Shown here piece after piece: positions 20,101 to 27,761 of a stretch of DNA of 64,000 nt; within the stretch, counting starts at the first letter, position 1; every line of letters starts with the position of its first letter. Under the pieces are notes generated by a model. That model saw nothing but the letters and a program-made list of their open reading frames with translations, made no database searches and had not been told where the DNA came from. Where the stretch lies: positions 1 to 64,000 of the forward strand of contig NZ_NIVQ01000013.1 in assembly GCF_002811245.1 (NCBI RefSeq), given 5' to 3'. A program made the position numbers and the translations under genes. The stretch is from Vibrio salilacus (lineage in GTDB: Bacteria; Pseudomonadota; Gammaproteobacteria; Enterobacterales; Vibrionaceae).

Positions 20101-20290
20101 AGAAGACTATGTTAAACGCGATGATGTGACAACGTTGGATGCTTACATCGGTTACGCCTATAACAAACATCTCCAGTTTGAGTTGCGTGGTAGTAATCTG
20201 ACCGATGTCTATTACCTAGAACCAGGTGCCGTTACGGGTATGCCAGCGCCCGGTCGAACCATCAGCGTTAAGCTGACCAGCCGATTCTAA
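17192..20290 (+). CDS. TonB-dependent receptor with N-terminal STN signalling domain
   Basis: A 1032-residue outer-membrane receptor started at GTG 17192 (AAGGA eight bases upstream). After a signal peptide ending SLQA comes an STN domain (about residues 36-110, FNVPAGDLDAVLNQFALQAG), a probable TonB box near residue 112, a plug (to about residue 255, with DPNVRGIQGPGRVPVIIDG) and a 22-strand barrel ending KLTSRF. Motifs resembling the heme-receptor FRAP and NPxL boxes are present as LRFPSMFE and PLAPERS, but no His lies between them. With the sigma and FecR genes it forms a cell-surface signalling receptor. The cargo and exporter genes downstream suggest it takes heme or another ligand from the secreted protein. 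The ligand itself is inference. Confidence 0.92.
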   Translation: MLSPFTSNKLSMTMRIQLSRTVLVLPLVAFSLQARPFNVPAGDLDAVLNQFALQAGIEYSLDASLTQGQYSQGLLGDYQPEEGLSVLLADAGLSAQRQDDGSYLVDISDEWALDAVQVGTRLDGSANRDEVGEANVYDKDFATEYRGKEELERFRGADTADIFKGMANVNSGDARNGGGIDPNVRGIQGPGRVPVIIDGTEQEITMDNGYRAASNRSFLDPNLIGGMTVHKGAQINPDVNTSVGGAVEITTLSANDIVLPGETFGMELIAESSSNSTAPREPRLYTGQDISTIPEYANLNNPAVDLLYTDPALVVDPNERQDDNPLNGEDIAYRLAIGGVGPKAEWLAAYAYRHRGNYFSGSQDASFYQQPFNGDESQEIENRRLFIQPEHLALVYHPGEEVTNTSSEMESFLGKFAFHLSPATKVEFGARYTKSTHGEILADRAETRYMSGLAQWPLNHTELQAYNLKVRANPANPYIDFKSNLWVTLSDIRSNTGPGSPNSLTDGSTIIKNTALMHSEEDRYGYSFSNKMLFGSDFDVTLSGNYQYHQLAPKGDLNAAIAEFGQVRAGERTEYNGSANVEWRASDAVIFNAGVRYGYYKSVDNYVKNRLAAGDRSSLSQYGGEGYRLSYQMNVPITDANRAIYLAGVESRARSADTGLNQEIADLRGALLNVPPFLVPVVQAQLDAKIVQQDALVAQEIAAASTHTSYVEDIESEWRHNGEQNYRAADNACIAAVNNPNYVEGSCKAQSISRSSTSTYTNYESSESGWMPSASITWLMTEDSRSYVRYAESLRFPSMFESTVGFSAVPSTSSPLAPERSRLWELGYVYYFDHSNVKLTYFDQVIEDIMDRNTSLSTTSFTNLDKMKTSGIELQLDYDDGDYFGDLSFVYNLENEVCDENAATQRFMADLKTNNTPDYQECRRGGFSTTSYLANKVPPEMSGSLHLGARFLNKKLIAGARTYYAGGSHSEDYVKRDDVTTLDAYIGYAYNKHLQFELRGSNLTDVYYLEPGAVTGMPAPGRTISVKLTSRF

Positions 20291-20298
20291 CCTTAATC

Positions 20299-20329
20299 AA
20301 AAGCCGCCGTTCAGACCGCGGCTTTTTTA
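20299..20329 (+). terminator. Terminator after the TonB-dependent receptor
   Basis: A 9-bp stem (AAAAGCCGC with GCGGCTTTT) followed by a T run, 8 bases after the receptor stop codon. The next gene starts 115 bases on, so it may have its own promoter or depend on read-through. Confidence 0.8.
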
Positions 20330-20444
20330 CGCTTGTTTACGGGTTCCTTTGTTTCATCCGGTGTACTGAATGAAGCTGCTAAAGACAGCGGATAAAAACG
20401 TCTGGGCAGCAGATGACAACTTATAGCCTATTAAGGATTGAATA

Positions 20445-21146
20445 ATGAAAATCGTACAACTTTCATGGATTTCAGCGGCCATGCTTGGCCTAAGCTCACT
20501 GGCACATGCCGGTTTTGATGGTGCCATCAGTGACGGTTCGCAGCGTCAGGTGGGTGAATCTGAAGTCTGGGTTCCGTTTATCCACTCTAAAGGTAACGCA
20601 GGCATTGGCAGTACAGGTGGCAAAAAGGTCGACTTTGATGGCCTGACGGTTTTTGCTAGCCAAAATGGTGATGTATACACGTCTGGTAGTGACCACAACA
20701 ACTCTAAATATGTTTTCTCTCAGGTTGCAAGCCAAGATGTCTGGTTTGGTGAATGGTCGGCAGGGACTGAAAATGGCCAGGCTGTGGATCGCGCAGTTTA
20801 CTACGTGGGCGATGACACAGGCACGACGGTACCTACATCTGGATCAGCGACCTACACAGTCGCTGGTATTAACAATGGCGCAACGCTAAGCGGTCAGTTC
20901 ACGGCGGACTTTGGCGCTCAAACACTTAATGGTGCGCTTTCAAACAGCAATCTAGCGATCAATCTGTACAACAACGCTATCAATGCTTCTACTGCGGAAT
21001 TCTCGGGCACAGCAGTGGCGAATGGCATGTCCTTTGGTCACTCTCAAGGCCACTTCTTTGGCGCCGATGCCGCTTTTCTCGCTGGCTTTGCTAAGTTTGC
21101 TGGCGACAGTACGCTAGATACTGCCTTTGGCGGCAGCAAAAACTAA
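20445..21146 (+). CDS. Secreted TbpB-barrel-like protein, candidate hemophore (hemophilin/HphA-type) exported by the Slam protein
   Basis: The 233-residue protein has a signal peptide (residues 1-22, ending AHA) and no lipobox cysteine; the mature part appears free of cysteine. The C-terminal region carries the signature of the small 8-stranded barrel of TbpB-type Slam cargo: Gly-rich strands, then GHFFGADAAFLAGFAKF and a final FGGSKN. Known members of this group include HphA of Acinetobacter and HrpC of Xenorhabdus, heme-binding proteins released by Slam/type XI exporters. Histidines that could touch heme occur at FIHSK, SDHNN and GHSQGH. AAGGATTG precedes the ATG. Family placement is strong from motif and context; heme binding is inferred. 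Confidence 0.8.
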   Translation: MKIVQLSWISAAMLGLSSLAHAGFDGAISDGSQRQVGESEVWVPFIHSKGNAGIGSTGGKKVDFDGLTVFASQNGDVYTSGSDHNNSKYVFSQVASQDVWFGEWSAGTENGQAVDRAVYYVGDDTGTTVPTSGSATYTVAGINNGATLSGQFTADFGAQTLNGALSNSNLAINLYNNAINASTAEFSGTAVANGMSFGHSQGHFFGADAAFLAGFAKFAGDSTLDTAFGGSKN

Positions 21147-21171
21147 TTTTCGTTTTTGTCTTTCTCTTTTG

Positions 21172-21200
21172 GGGAGCAAGTGACTTGCTCCCATATTTTT
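21172..21200 (+). terminator. Hairpin with T tract between cargo and exporter genes
   Basis: A perfect 9-bp stem (21172-21180 with 21184-21192), 3-base loop, then ATATTTTTT. It lies in the 72-base gap between the cargo and exporter genes and should reduce, not abolish, transcription into the exporter gene. Confidence 0.8.
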
Positions 21201-21218
21201 TCCGATTGAAATACGTCA

Positions 21219-22697
21219 ATGAAAATCGACCGTAACACTATTTTGGGCTCACTATTAATGGTGAGCGCGAGCTACGCCTCTCTCTCTTACGCGGATCAGG
21301 ATACTGATTTGCGCATCCAGCAACGTGACGCGTTATCCTCTCGTCAGAACGAAAACGCGCTCATAGAAGAAGAGCTAGAAAAAGAACGCTTAGCGGATCA
21401 GTCGGCGTCAAGCACGGGTCCGACGGTAGCTGACCCCATCAATGAGCTTGGACCGGCATTGCATGTCGCAGTCAGACAGCGTCAGTGGGCACTGGCAGAG
21501 AGCCTGCTGGAAAGATACATGGCGCTGGCTAACTATGACCCTATGTTGGTGCACTACGCATCGGGAGCACTGGCGCGTCAAGCGCGTGATTATGATCAGG
21601 CAGAAACGCACTACTCGACATTACTTGACATGCAGGAAAAATTTTTGCCCGCAGAGCTGGAGTTAGCTCGCGTCTGGTTTGAAGACCGAGAAAACAGCAC
21701 GTCTCTATCGTTGTTTAATGACATCCTCACCCGTTTACCTGCTGATAACCCGAGAGCGGCAGCAGTCAGAAATACGGTAGAAAGCTTTATTAGTGCTCTA
21801 GAATATCGAGATCAATGGCAAGGCGCATTTTCATTTGGGCCGACCTACAATGACAATCTTAATTTGTCATCAAAACACTATCAGTGCTTACTCTATTCTA
21901 CCAATGGGCGCTGTTTTCTTGAACGCAGTGCGCCAAAGGTGAAATCCGCTTATGGGTTAGACTTTGATGCTAGCCTGCATCGACGTTTTTCATTAGCAGG
22001 TCACCACGGTGTTCAGTTGCGTACTTTTGCTTATGGCACCAATTATCAGAATCATAAAGAACACAATGAGCAAACGCTGAATATTGCATTGGGGTACAGC
22101 TACCAGACAGCAAAGAACCAACTGAGTATTGCTCCACAGTTTGAATATCGAGCCTTATCTAATCGCACCTTATTGACTTCTGGAGGGTTCAAAGCCGACT
22201 GGTTTTCGAATCTTACTCCAAGCTCGGCCATGAAGTTTGAGGTGAAAGGAGAGTACCTCGATTATCGTAGCCAAGCGTTACATTATCAATCGGATTGGCA
22301 GTGGTCAGTATTGGGGACTTATTGGCACCAATTGGCTGACAAATGGTTGGTTTTCGGTGGTCTCGACTGGACACTAAAGCAAAACCAACAGGCTGTTCAT
22401 AGCTATCAACTATGGGGAGGCCGGCTAGGCGTGAATAAGACGTTTTCGTCACTCGATACTGACATCACCCTGTTTGCATCTCTGCGTGAGCGTCTTTACG
22501 GTGATTACAATACCGTTTTAGGTGAGCGACGTGGAGACACTGAACAGAGCTACACCTTGGTGTTGACTCTACCGGAAATCTTTGCCGGCATTAAGCCTTT
22601 GATCGAGCTGAAAGCCAATAAGACAGAGAGCAATGTAAATTGGGTATACAGTTATGAACAGCACCAATACAGTGTAAAGTTTGAAAAAACATTTTAA
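21219..22697 (+). CDS. Slam-family (DUF560) outer-membrane exporter, type XI secretion
   Basis: A 492-residue protein with signal peptide (residues 1-25, ending LSYA), an N-terminal TPR-like helical domain (about 55-195; ALHVAVRQRQWALAESLLERY and ARQARDYDQAETHYSTLLD) and a C-terminal barrel from about residue 199 (QGAFSFGPTYNDNLNL) to the terminal Phe. This is the layout of surface lipoprotein assembly modulators, the outer-membrane parts of the type XI system, which move TbpB-like cargo to the surface or medium. The adjacent cargo gene is the obvious substrate. There is no clear Shine-Dalgarno sequence before the ATG. Confidence 0.88.
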   Translation: MKIDRNTILGSLLMVSASYASLSYADQDTDLRIQQRDALSSRQNENALIEEELEKERLADQSASSTGPTVADPINELGPALHVAVRQRQWALAESLLERYMALANYDPMLVHYASGALARQARDYDQAETHYSTLLDMQEKFLPAELELARVWFEDRENSTSLSLFNDILTRLPADNPRAAAVRNTVESFISALEYRDQWQGAFSFGPTYNDNLNLSSKHYQCLLYSTNGRCFLERSAPKVKSAYGLDFDASLHRRFSLAGHHGVQLRTFAYGTNYQNHKEHNEQTLNIALGYSYQTAKNQLSIAPQFEYRALSNRTLLTSGGFKADWFSNLTPSSAMKFEVKGEYLDYRSQALHYQSDWQWSVLGTYWHQLADKWLVFGGLDWTLKQNQQAVHSYQLWGGRLGVNKTFSSLDTDITLFASLRERLYGDYNTVLGERRGDTEQSYTLVLTLPEIFAGIKPLIELKANKTESNVNWVYSYEQHQYSVKFEKTF

Positions 22698-22711
22698 TGA
22701 TAATCAGTGAG
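22693..22711 (+). promoter_or_regulatory. Fur-like box upstream of exbB
   Basis: The 19-mer overlaps the stop codon of the Slam gene and matches the Fur consensus at 13 of 19 positions, including an unbroken 11-base core AATGATAATCA. It suggests a separate iron-controlled promoter for exbB-exbD-tonB in the A+T-rich gap that follows. Confidence 0.6.
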
Positions 22712-22840
22712 TTAAATCGACCTTTTTAAATAACTAAAAATTAAATTACGGATATTTCTTTTTGGTTCGGTGTTATTAAGGCAGATGTGCGCGTTTGGCT
22801 AGGCGCAGTACAAACAGATAAACCGAATGTGAGTAAAACA

Positions 22841-23725
22841 ATGCAATACTTATCCAAACCACTACTGATTATTTTCATTTTCTTGTCCCCTTCTATTGGT
22901 TGGGCTGAAACAACGTCAGAGACTGGGCTACAAGCTGTAACCCAAGAGGTTTCCCAACCAGTAGAGGCGGCCGACACTGCTCAACCTAAAAGCGAAGAGA
23001 TGTTATCTCGCGAAGCTGTTGTTCTCTCTCCTCATCATGATCTTTCTCCTTACAGTATGTATCAGGCAGCAGATTGGGTAGTAAAAGCCGTCATGATCTT
23101 ACTTCTGGCCGCTTCTGGCGTGACTTGGGCCATTGGTATAGCGAAACAAATGCAACTGCACCTCGCCTGTCGCCGTGCTCAACATATGCTTACTGAGCTA
23201 CTTGAATCGGAAACGTTGGTTGAAGGGAAGCTACGTTGTGATAGTGCTAAGGGAGCAGGGCTTGCTTTACTTGAGGCAACCGAAAAAGAATTGGCTTTGT
23301 CAGCTCGAGCAGACAATGAGGATGGTATTAAAGAGCGCATTCAAATAAGGTTAGAGCGTGTTCAAGCCGGATTAAGTAGTGCAATGACTAGTGGTACTGG
23401 GGTTCTGGCGACAGTGGGTTCTGTTGGCCCTTTCATTGGCTTGTTCGGCACCGTCTGGGGAATAATGAATGCCTTTATTGGTATCGCTAAATCCCAAAAT
23501 ACCACCTTGGCCGTGGTTGCTCCTGGGATTGCTGAAGCGTTGTTGGCAACGGCGATTGGTTTGGTCGCGGCTATTCCTGCAGTCATTCTTTATAATCACT
23601 TCATTCGTCGAGTGGGTCAGTATCGCGCTCTAATGGCTGACCTCTCCGCAGCGTTAATGGTGCTCGTCAGCCGTGATTTAGACCGGGAGCCGCTTTGCAT
23701 TGATGGCAAAAAGCTCGCAGCTTAG
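22841..23725 (+). CDS. exbB: ExbB-type TonB energiser (MotA/TolQ/ExbB family)
   Basis: From ATG 22841 the protein is 294 residues and starts with a cleavable signal peptide ending IGWA, then an extended periplasmic stretch, as in the longer ExbB group. Three membrane segments follow near residues 77-102, 183-210 and 228-250, the last two with the conserved VGPFIGLFGTVWGIM and GIAEALLATAIGLVAAIPA motifs. ExbB forms the proton-channel pentamer that drives TonB. GTG codons at 22829 and 22787 are in-frame alternatives; none has a strong Shine-Dalgarno sequence. Confidence 0.9.
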   Translation: MQYLSKPLLIIFIFLSPSIGWAETTSETGLQAVTQEVSQPVEAADTAQPKSEEMLSREAVVLSPHHDLSPYSMYQAADWVVKAVMILLLAASGVTWAIGIAKQMQLHLACRRAQHMLTELLESETLVEGKLRCDSAKGAGLALLEATEKELALSARADNEDGIKERIQIRLERVQAGLSSAMTSGTGVLATVGSVGPFIGLFGTVWGIMNAFIGIAKSQNTTLAVVAPGIAEALLATAIGLVAAIPAVILYNHFIRRVGQYRALMADLSAALMVLVSRDLDREPLCIDGKKLAA

Positions 23726-23738
23726 GTAAGGACAGTCT

Positions 23739-24170
23739 ATGGGGTTTAATGTATCTTCGCAGCAAGATGAGCTAGCGATTAACCATGAAATCAACATTAC
23801 TCCTTTTGTGGATGTGATGTTGGTTCTACTTATCATCGTGATGGTTGCTGCTCCGCTAGCGACGGTGAACGTGCCGGTGGATCTTCCGACTTCTTCTGCC
23901 ACCGCTTCTCCTCAACCAAAAGAACCTTTTTATCTTACTGTGAGCTCTGATTTAGCGCTTACGCTAGGAGAAAGTACACAGGTTAATTTAGAACAGTTGC
24001 CACAGGCTTTAGATCAAATCTTAGCGGATAAAAAACAACGCATTTACCTACGAGCGGATAAGACTCTCGATTATCAAAGTTTGATGAAAGTAATGAACGT
24101 GCTAGTGGTCTCAGGCTATGGGCAGGTGGCTTTGGTCGGTTTGGAGTCTACAGAGAATAAAAAGACATGA
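23739..24170 (+). CDS. exbD: ExbD-type TonB energiser
   Basis: A 143-residue single-pass protein (membrane segment about 22-46). The proton-relay Asp25 is present in TPFVDVMLVLL, and the periplasmic domain follows. It works with ExbB to energise TonB. The start is 13 bases after exbB with AAGGA upstream; the stop overlaps the tonB start. Confidence 0.94.
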   Translation: MGFNVSSQQDELAINHEINITPFVDVMLVLLIIVMVAAPLATVNVPVDLPTSSATASPQPKEPFYLTVSSDLALTLGESTQVNLEQLPQALDQILADKKQRIYLRADKTLDYQSLMKVMNVLVVSGYGQVALVGLESTENKKT

Positions 24171-25084
24171 TGCATAATCAAGGTGTAAGAAAAGTACCGA
24201 GTGACGGTTTTATGCCTTGGCTTGTACCGGGTGTTGCAGTCAGTGTCGTTATTCATCTAGCCATCGCTTTTTATTACCTTTACCAGCCCCAACGAGCAGT
24301 TGTTCATCTGCCAGCAGCAATACCTGTCAGCGTAGCAATAGTTGCGCCAATAGCGGCTCCCGTGGTCGAAAAACAAGCGCTTAACGAAGGACCTAAGCAG
24401 GTAGAATCGATCGATTCTGTTGCCTCACTAGCCAATGAGGCTCGTGTAGAGAAAGGGGAAATACAACCAGAAAAAAAAGAAATTGAGTTTGCCTCACAAC
24501 CCCCTCCTATCGTGGCTGAAGAGTCCCACATGGTTTCTGAATTGGCCAAGTCTCAGCACGTTGAACGGGATGAAATTCCCCCTAAATCTATAAAAAATCA
24601 ATCAAAACCTATAAAAAATCAACCAAAACCTATACAAACGCAATCAAAAATTAAGCCAGCCATAGCTGCAGAACCGGCTGTTTCTCAACCGGCTTCCGTC
24701 GCGCAAGTAGAAAAAAGTACACCCAAGATTGACGTGGATAACAGGCAAGACAAAGTGCAAGGAGCCTCAGGGGCTTTCAAGCAACATTTAAGACAAATAC
24801 GTTTAGATTGGAAACAAGAGCTCGTGATGCACCTTGAACAGCATAAGCAATATCCGAGGCGAGCCAAGAGAATGCGTAAGCAGGGGGTACCATTGATTAC
24901 TTTTACAATGGATCGTGCTGGCCAGGTCTTAGCCGCAGAGCTGGTTCGTAGTAGTGGCACAGAATCTTTAGATAAAGAAGCGCTTGATTTAGTATTTCGT
25001 GCGGTGCCTTTGCCCTCACCACCAAAGGAAGTTAATGGTACAATTTTGACGTGGACGGTACCGGTTCGATTCTATGTTCAATAA
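24167..25084 (+). CDS. tonB: TonB-family energy transducer
   Basis: A 305-residue protein. The N-terminal anchor includes an S-x3-H motif (SVVIH) like E. coli TonB Ser16/His20. A long Pro/Lys/Glu-rich spacer (about 60-205) contains three copies of a KPIKNQ-type heptad. The C-terminal TonB domain is recognisable by YPRRAKRMRKQG, SSGTESLDKEAL and PVRFYVQ at the end. It contacts the TonB box of the receptor. Gene order exbB-exbD-tonB resembles the Vibrio TonB2-type arrangement, but no ttpC is present. The start overlaps the exbD stop. It is probably dedicated to the upstream receptor, like HasB in Has systems. Confidence 0.93.
   Translation: MMHNQGVRKVPSDGFMPWLVPGVAVSVVIHLAIAFYYLYQPQRAVVHLPAAIPVSVAIVAPIAAPVVEKQALNEGPKQVESIDSVASLANEARVEKGEIQPEKKEIEFASQPPPIVAEESHMVSELAKSQHVERDEIPPKSIKNQSKPIKNQPKPIQTQSKIKPAIAAEPAVSQPASVAQVEKSTPKIDVDNRQDKVQGASGAFKQHLRQIRLDWKQELVMHLEQHKQYPRRAKRMRKQGVPLITFTMDRAGQVLAAELVRSSGTESLDKEALDLVFRAVPLPSPPKEVNGTILTWTVPVRFYVQ
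24587..24650 (+). repeat. 21-bp tandem repeat inside tonB
   Basis: Three in-frame copies of a 21-base unit (CCTATAAAAAATCAATCAAAA and variants) code for the repeated KPIKNQ/S heptads of the TonB spacer. Confidence 0.8.
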
Positions 25085-25353
25085 TGCTTTCACTTTTTGA
25101 TGGAATGAGTACCATTGTTGTTGGTGGCTGCATTAGTCGCCGATGGTAGTTCGGGTGGAGCAAGGCTCAAGACGCAGAGTTATATGCTTGCTGGATGCAG
25201 GCTTTCGAACGCCAAGTCATTGAAGAAGTCGCAGAAGCCATCAGCCAATTTACTTACCTTGCGAAGCAACAAGGGATTGGTAAAACCACAGTATCTGCGA
25301 TCACTAAAACACTGGAGCAGCGCAAACAAGAAAATGCAGCGCTTTTTCTATAA
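25084..25353 (+). pseudogene. Small ORF interrupted by an in-frame TAG, island edge
   Basis: An ATG overlaps the tonB stop (TAATG). The frame reads 21 codons to a TAG at 25147-25149, then continues open for 67 codons in the same frame to TAA at 25351. The second part looks like real protein (ELYACWMQAFERQVIEEVAEAIS; then GIGKTTVSAITKTLEQRKQE). Either one TAG has killed a small gene of about 89 residues, or two unrelated remnants abut here. An internal ATG at 25195 could give a 52-residue product but has no clear ribosome site. I do not recognise the family. Confidence 0.4.
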
Positions 25354-25371
25354 CAATAAGAAGGGGCAGTA

Positions 25372-26376
25372 ATGAAGCTCGGCCGAAACGATCCTTGCCA
25401 TTGTGGCAGTGGTAAAAAATTTAAACGTTGTTGTATGAACAGCGTTTCCAAGCAACACGCCCAAGTTTTCGATGATGCTGAAGCCATGCTGGCCATGAAC
25501 CCAAATTTGAGCCTTGATGAACTCAACGCAGCTTTGCAACACAAAGTTCAGGATCGCAATAATCAACCTCATCCCGATTTTTGTGGCGTAACGCCAACGC
25601 AAATGGCCAATTGGCTGTATGCGCCTTTTGCTGAATTACAGTGGGTGACAATCAGCACTCCCGACTCTCTTTCTGCCAGCCCAGTGATGCGCTATTTAGC
25701 CCTCATCCTTGATGAGGCCATGGCGCAAGAAGGCTCCTTCAAAGCCACCAGTAAAGGAAACTTGCCGGCTAAGTTGGTTAAACAGGCCAGTGCGTTATTA
25801 CCTGAGTTTGCTGTTGCTCAGTTTCCTGTAAATATCAGTATCAGCGAGTTTGCAGGCAGTAATGAAGACAAATTCAATGCCTTGCACTACACCAGAGTGC
25901 TAGCCGAAATTAGTGGCATTATTTATCGGCGCAGCGGTCGCTACCATGTAAAAAAATCAGCGCAAAAGCAGTATCAAGCGCTAGGCATACAGGCCTTTTT
26001 CAAACCTATGTTAGAGGCCGCCATCAGCAAATATAACTGGAGCTATTTGGACGGTTTTGAATACGATGTCGACTTGCGCACTTTTTGGTTGTTTATGTTG
26101 TGGCGCATTCAGAGCCACAGCAGTGTCGATCAGCTGGTTGAAGAGGTGAAAGTGGCTTTCCCCGATTTACTGCTAACATTCCCTACGGATGATTACTTCT
26201 CGCCAGAAAGAAACTTAAGCATGCTCATCGAATCACGATTTATTGGGCGATTTTTGCAGTTTTGGGGATTTGTGACCATTGACCCAAGACGTTATATAAA
26301 CACGGAACCCGTCGCTAGAGTGGTTCAGGTACAGCCGTTATTGAAACAAACTTTTCAATTCACAATAAATACATAG
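25372..26376 (+). CDS. SEC-C motif protein of unknown function
   Basis: A 334-residue protein that opens with a SEC-C zinc-binding motif (residues 5-21: NDPCHCGSGKKFKRCC), which in SecA and many other proteins sits at the C-terminus. The rest is a mostly helical domain I do not recognise; no signal peptide or membrane segment. AAGGGG lies just before the ATG. It is 10 bases upstream of the next gene, so the two probably form one operation with the helicase gene that follows. Proteins with SEC-C tags are frequent in accessory and defence islands, but that alone does not give a function. Confidence 0.8.
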   Translation: MKLGRNDPCHCGSGKKFKRCCMNSVSKQHAQVFDDAEAMLAMNPNLSLDELNAALQHKVQDRNNQPHPDFCGVTPTQMANWLYAPFAELQWVTISTPDSLSASPVMRYLALILDEAMAQEGSFKATSKGNLPAKLVKQASALLPEFAVAQFPVNISISEFAGSNEDKFNALHYTRVLAEISGIIYRRSGRYHVKKSAQKQYQALGIQAFFKPMLEAAISKYNWSYLDGFEYDVDLRTFWLFMLWRIQSHSSVDQLVEEVKVAFPDLLLTFPTDDYFSPERNLSMLIESRFIGRFLQFWGFVTIDPRRYINTEPVARVVQVQPLLKQTFQFTINT

Positions 26377-26386
26377 CAAGGTCATC

Positions 26387-27508
26387 GTGAGCGAATATCA
26401 ATACTATAAATTTGAGCGTCTGGATGGGTATTTAGATGCTAAAGCACGTCAAGCCCTCAGAGACATTTCAAGCCGTGCCGAGATCAGCGCTACGTCCTTT
26501 CAGGTGTATTACACCTACAGTGATCTAAAGGCAGAGCCTTTTGAGCTGATGTTAAAATACTTTGATATCGGTTTTTACTATGCCGATTGGGGCTCAATCG
26601 ATGCCTACATCAAGCTACCAGCAGGAACTCTCTCTGAAGCTTTACTTGGCTTTTCAAGTGATGGGCTTCATGTTCACGAAAACGATGAGTGGCAGTTGCT
26701 GATTTTTTCCCTTGAGGAGTATGACGAGTATTTTGACGATGAGCATGCTGACGACTTTTTCCAGCATCTAGCCGCTTTACGCAGCGGGTTAATGCAAGGG
26801 GATTGGCGCCTTGTGTACTTTATGTGGCTCAAAGCGTTTTATTTTAATGATGACGTTGAGCGAGTGCCGTTAATTCAATTCGATTTTGAGCACCTCAGTG
26901 AAGAGGCGCAGGCGTTTGCAGCGCTGTATGATATTCCCTTAGCATTGGTTAAGGCACTCGCCATGGTGCTGAAGGAGCAACCCAGTCACCAAGCCAAACA
27001 AACCCAGTTTCAGTTTGATACGTGGCTAAACAATCTCACGGAAGTTGAGAAAGAGACGCTATTACGCGCGCTGTTTGAGCAAGGCCAGTTAACCCGTCAC
27101 CAAGCTTTAGCGCTGACGCGAAAAGAACCTGCCAACACAGACGAAATCTATCAGTATTGGTTAACCCCCGACCTGATTTCCCCTTTCATCGAGCAAGCGC
27201 AAAGTCAATTGCAGCAAGAGCAAGCCGAAGCACTCGAAAAAAAATTAGCCATCGAAAAGGCGGAAAAAGAAAAAGCGTTGACGGATATCTACAATCAGCG
27301 TGAGCACTACTGGCAGCAAGCACAAGAGCAAGCGGATCGAACTTGCGCCAGTGGTTATGATGCGGCATCACGCTATTTGCATCAGCTGTTTGAGGCCTAT
27401 CAGTTCAAAGGGGACCTTGCTTTTGAACAGCGTTTTAAGCGCTTTGTTGTGGCGAATAATAGCCGGAAAGCGCTGTTAAATCGCTTGAGTGATTTGCTTA
27501 AACGATGA
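26387..27508 (+). CDS. Uncharacterised protein with C-terminal coiled coil
   Basis: A 373-residue protein started at GTG 26387 (AAGG upstream). The N-terminal 270 residues look globular, with acidic patches (EEYDEYFDDEHADDFF near residue 105). Residues about 265-320 form a Gln/Glu/Lys-rich coiled coil (SQLQQEQAEALEKKLAIEKAEKEKAL). No known catalytic motif was seen. It lies between the SEC-C gene and the HTH/helicase genes with short gaps. Confidence 0.75.
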   Translation: MSEYQYYKFERLDGYLDAKARQALRDISSRAEISATSFQVYYTYSDLKAEPFELMLKYFDIGFYYADWGSIDAYIKLPAGTLSEALLGFSSDGLHVHENDEWQLLIFSLEEYDEYFDDEHADDFFQHLAALRSGLMQGDWRLVYFMWLKAFYFNDDVERVPLIQFDFEHLSEEAQAFAALYDIPLALVKALAMVLKEQPSHQAKQTQFQFDTWLNNLTEVEKETLLRALFEQGQLTRHQALALTRKEPANTDEIYQYWLTPDLISPFIEQAQSQLQQEQAEALEKKLAIEKAEKEKALTDIYNQREHYWQQAQEQADRTCASGYDAASRYLHQLFEAYQFKGDLAFEQRFKRFVVANNSRKALLNRLSDLLKR

Positions 27509-27751
27509 GGCTATAGGCTGGCCAATGTACTGTCGAAAGAAAACCAGCAGTTGTTAAAAGTGATTGCCGAGCAACAGCCGAAGTCGGTAACTGAGCTGGC
27601 CATGCTGACAGGCCGAGCGGTCAGCAATGTGTCGAGAACATTGAAAACATTGGGTAAGTACAACTTGGTTGAGATGCAAAAATCACAAAATGGATTGGCG
27701 GTAAAACTACGATATCAATCGATGTTGTTATTGATCCAGCTATTAGAATAA
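27509..27751 (+). pseudogene. N-terminally truncated HTH regulator
   Basis: The open frame begins immediately after the stop of the preceding gene, in the same frame, and holds a winged-helix-type DNA-binding region (PKSVTELAMLTGRAVSNVSRTLKTLGKYNLVEM). Homologous regulators carry an N-terminal half of some 50-60 residues before this point, which is missing. The only starts are rare ones (TTG at 27551, giving 66 residues). It could still be translated by coupling from the upstream gene and act as a small repressor; loss of the N-terminus by deletion is equally possible. Confidence 0.5.
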
Positions 27752-27761
27752 AAGGAATATC

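Noticed and set aside
25115-25372. 85-codon plus-strand ORF starting MLLVAALVADGS
   Set aside because: Its C-terminal composition is Lys/Ser-rich without structure, and the other frame of the same DNA reads far more like protein.
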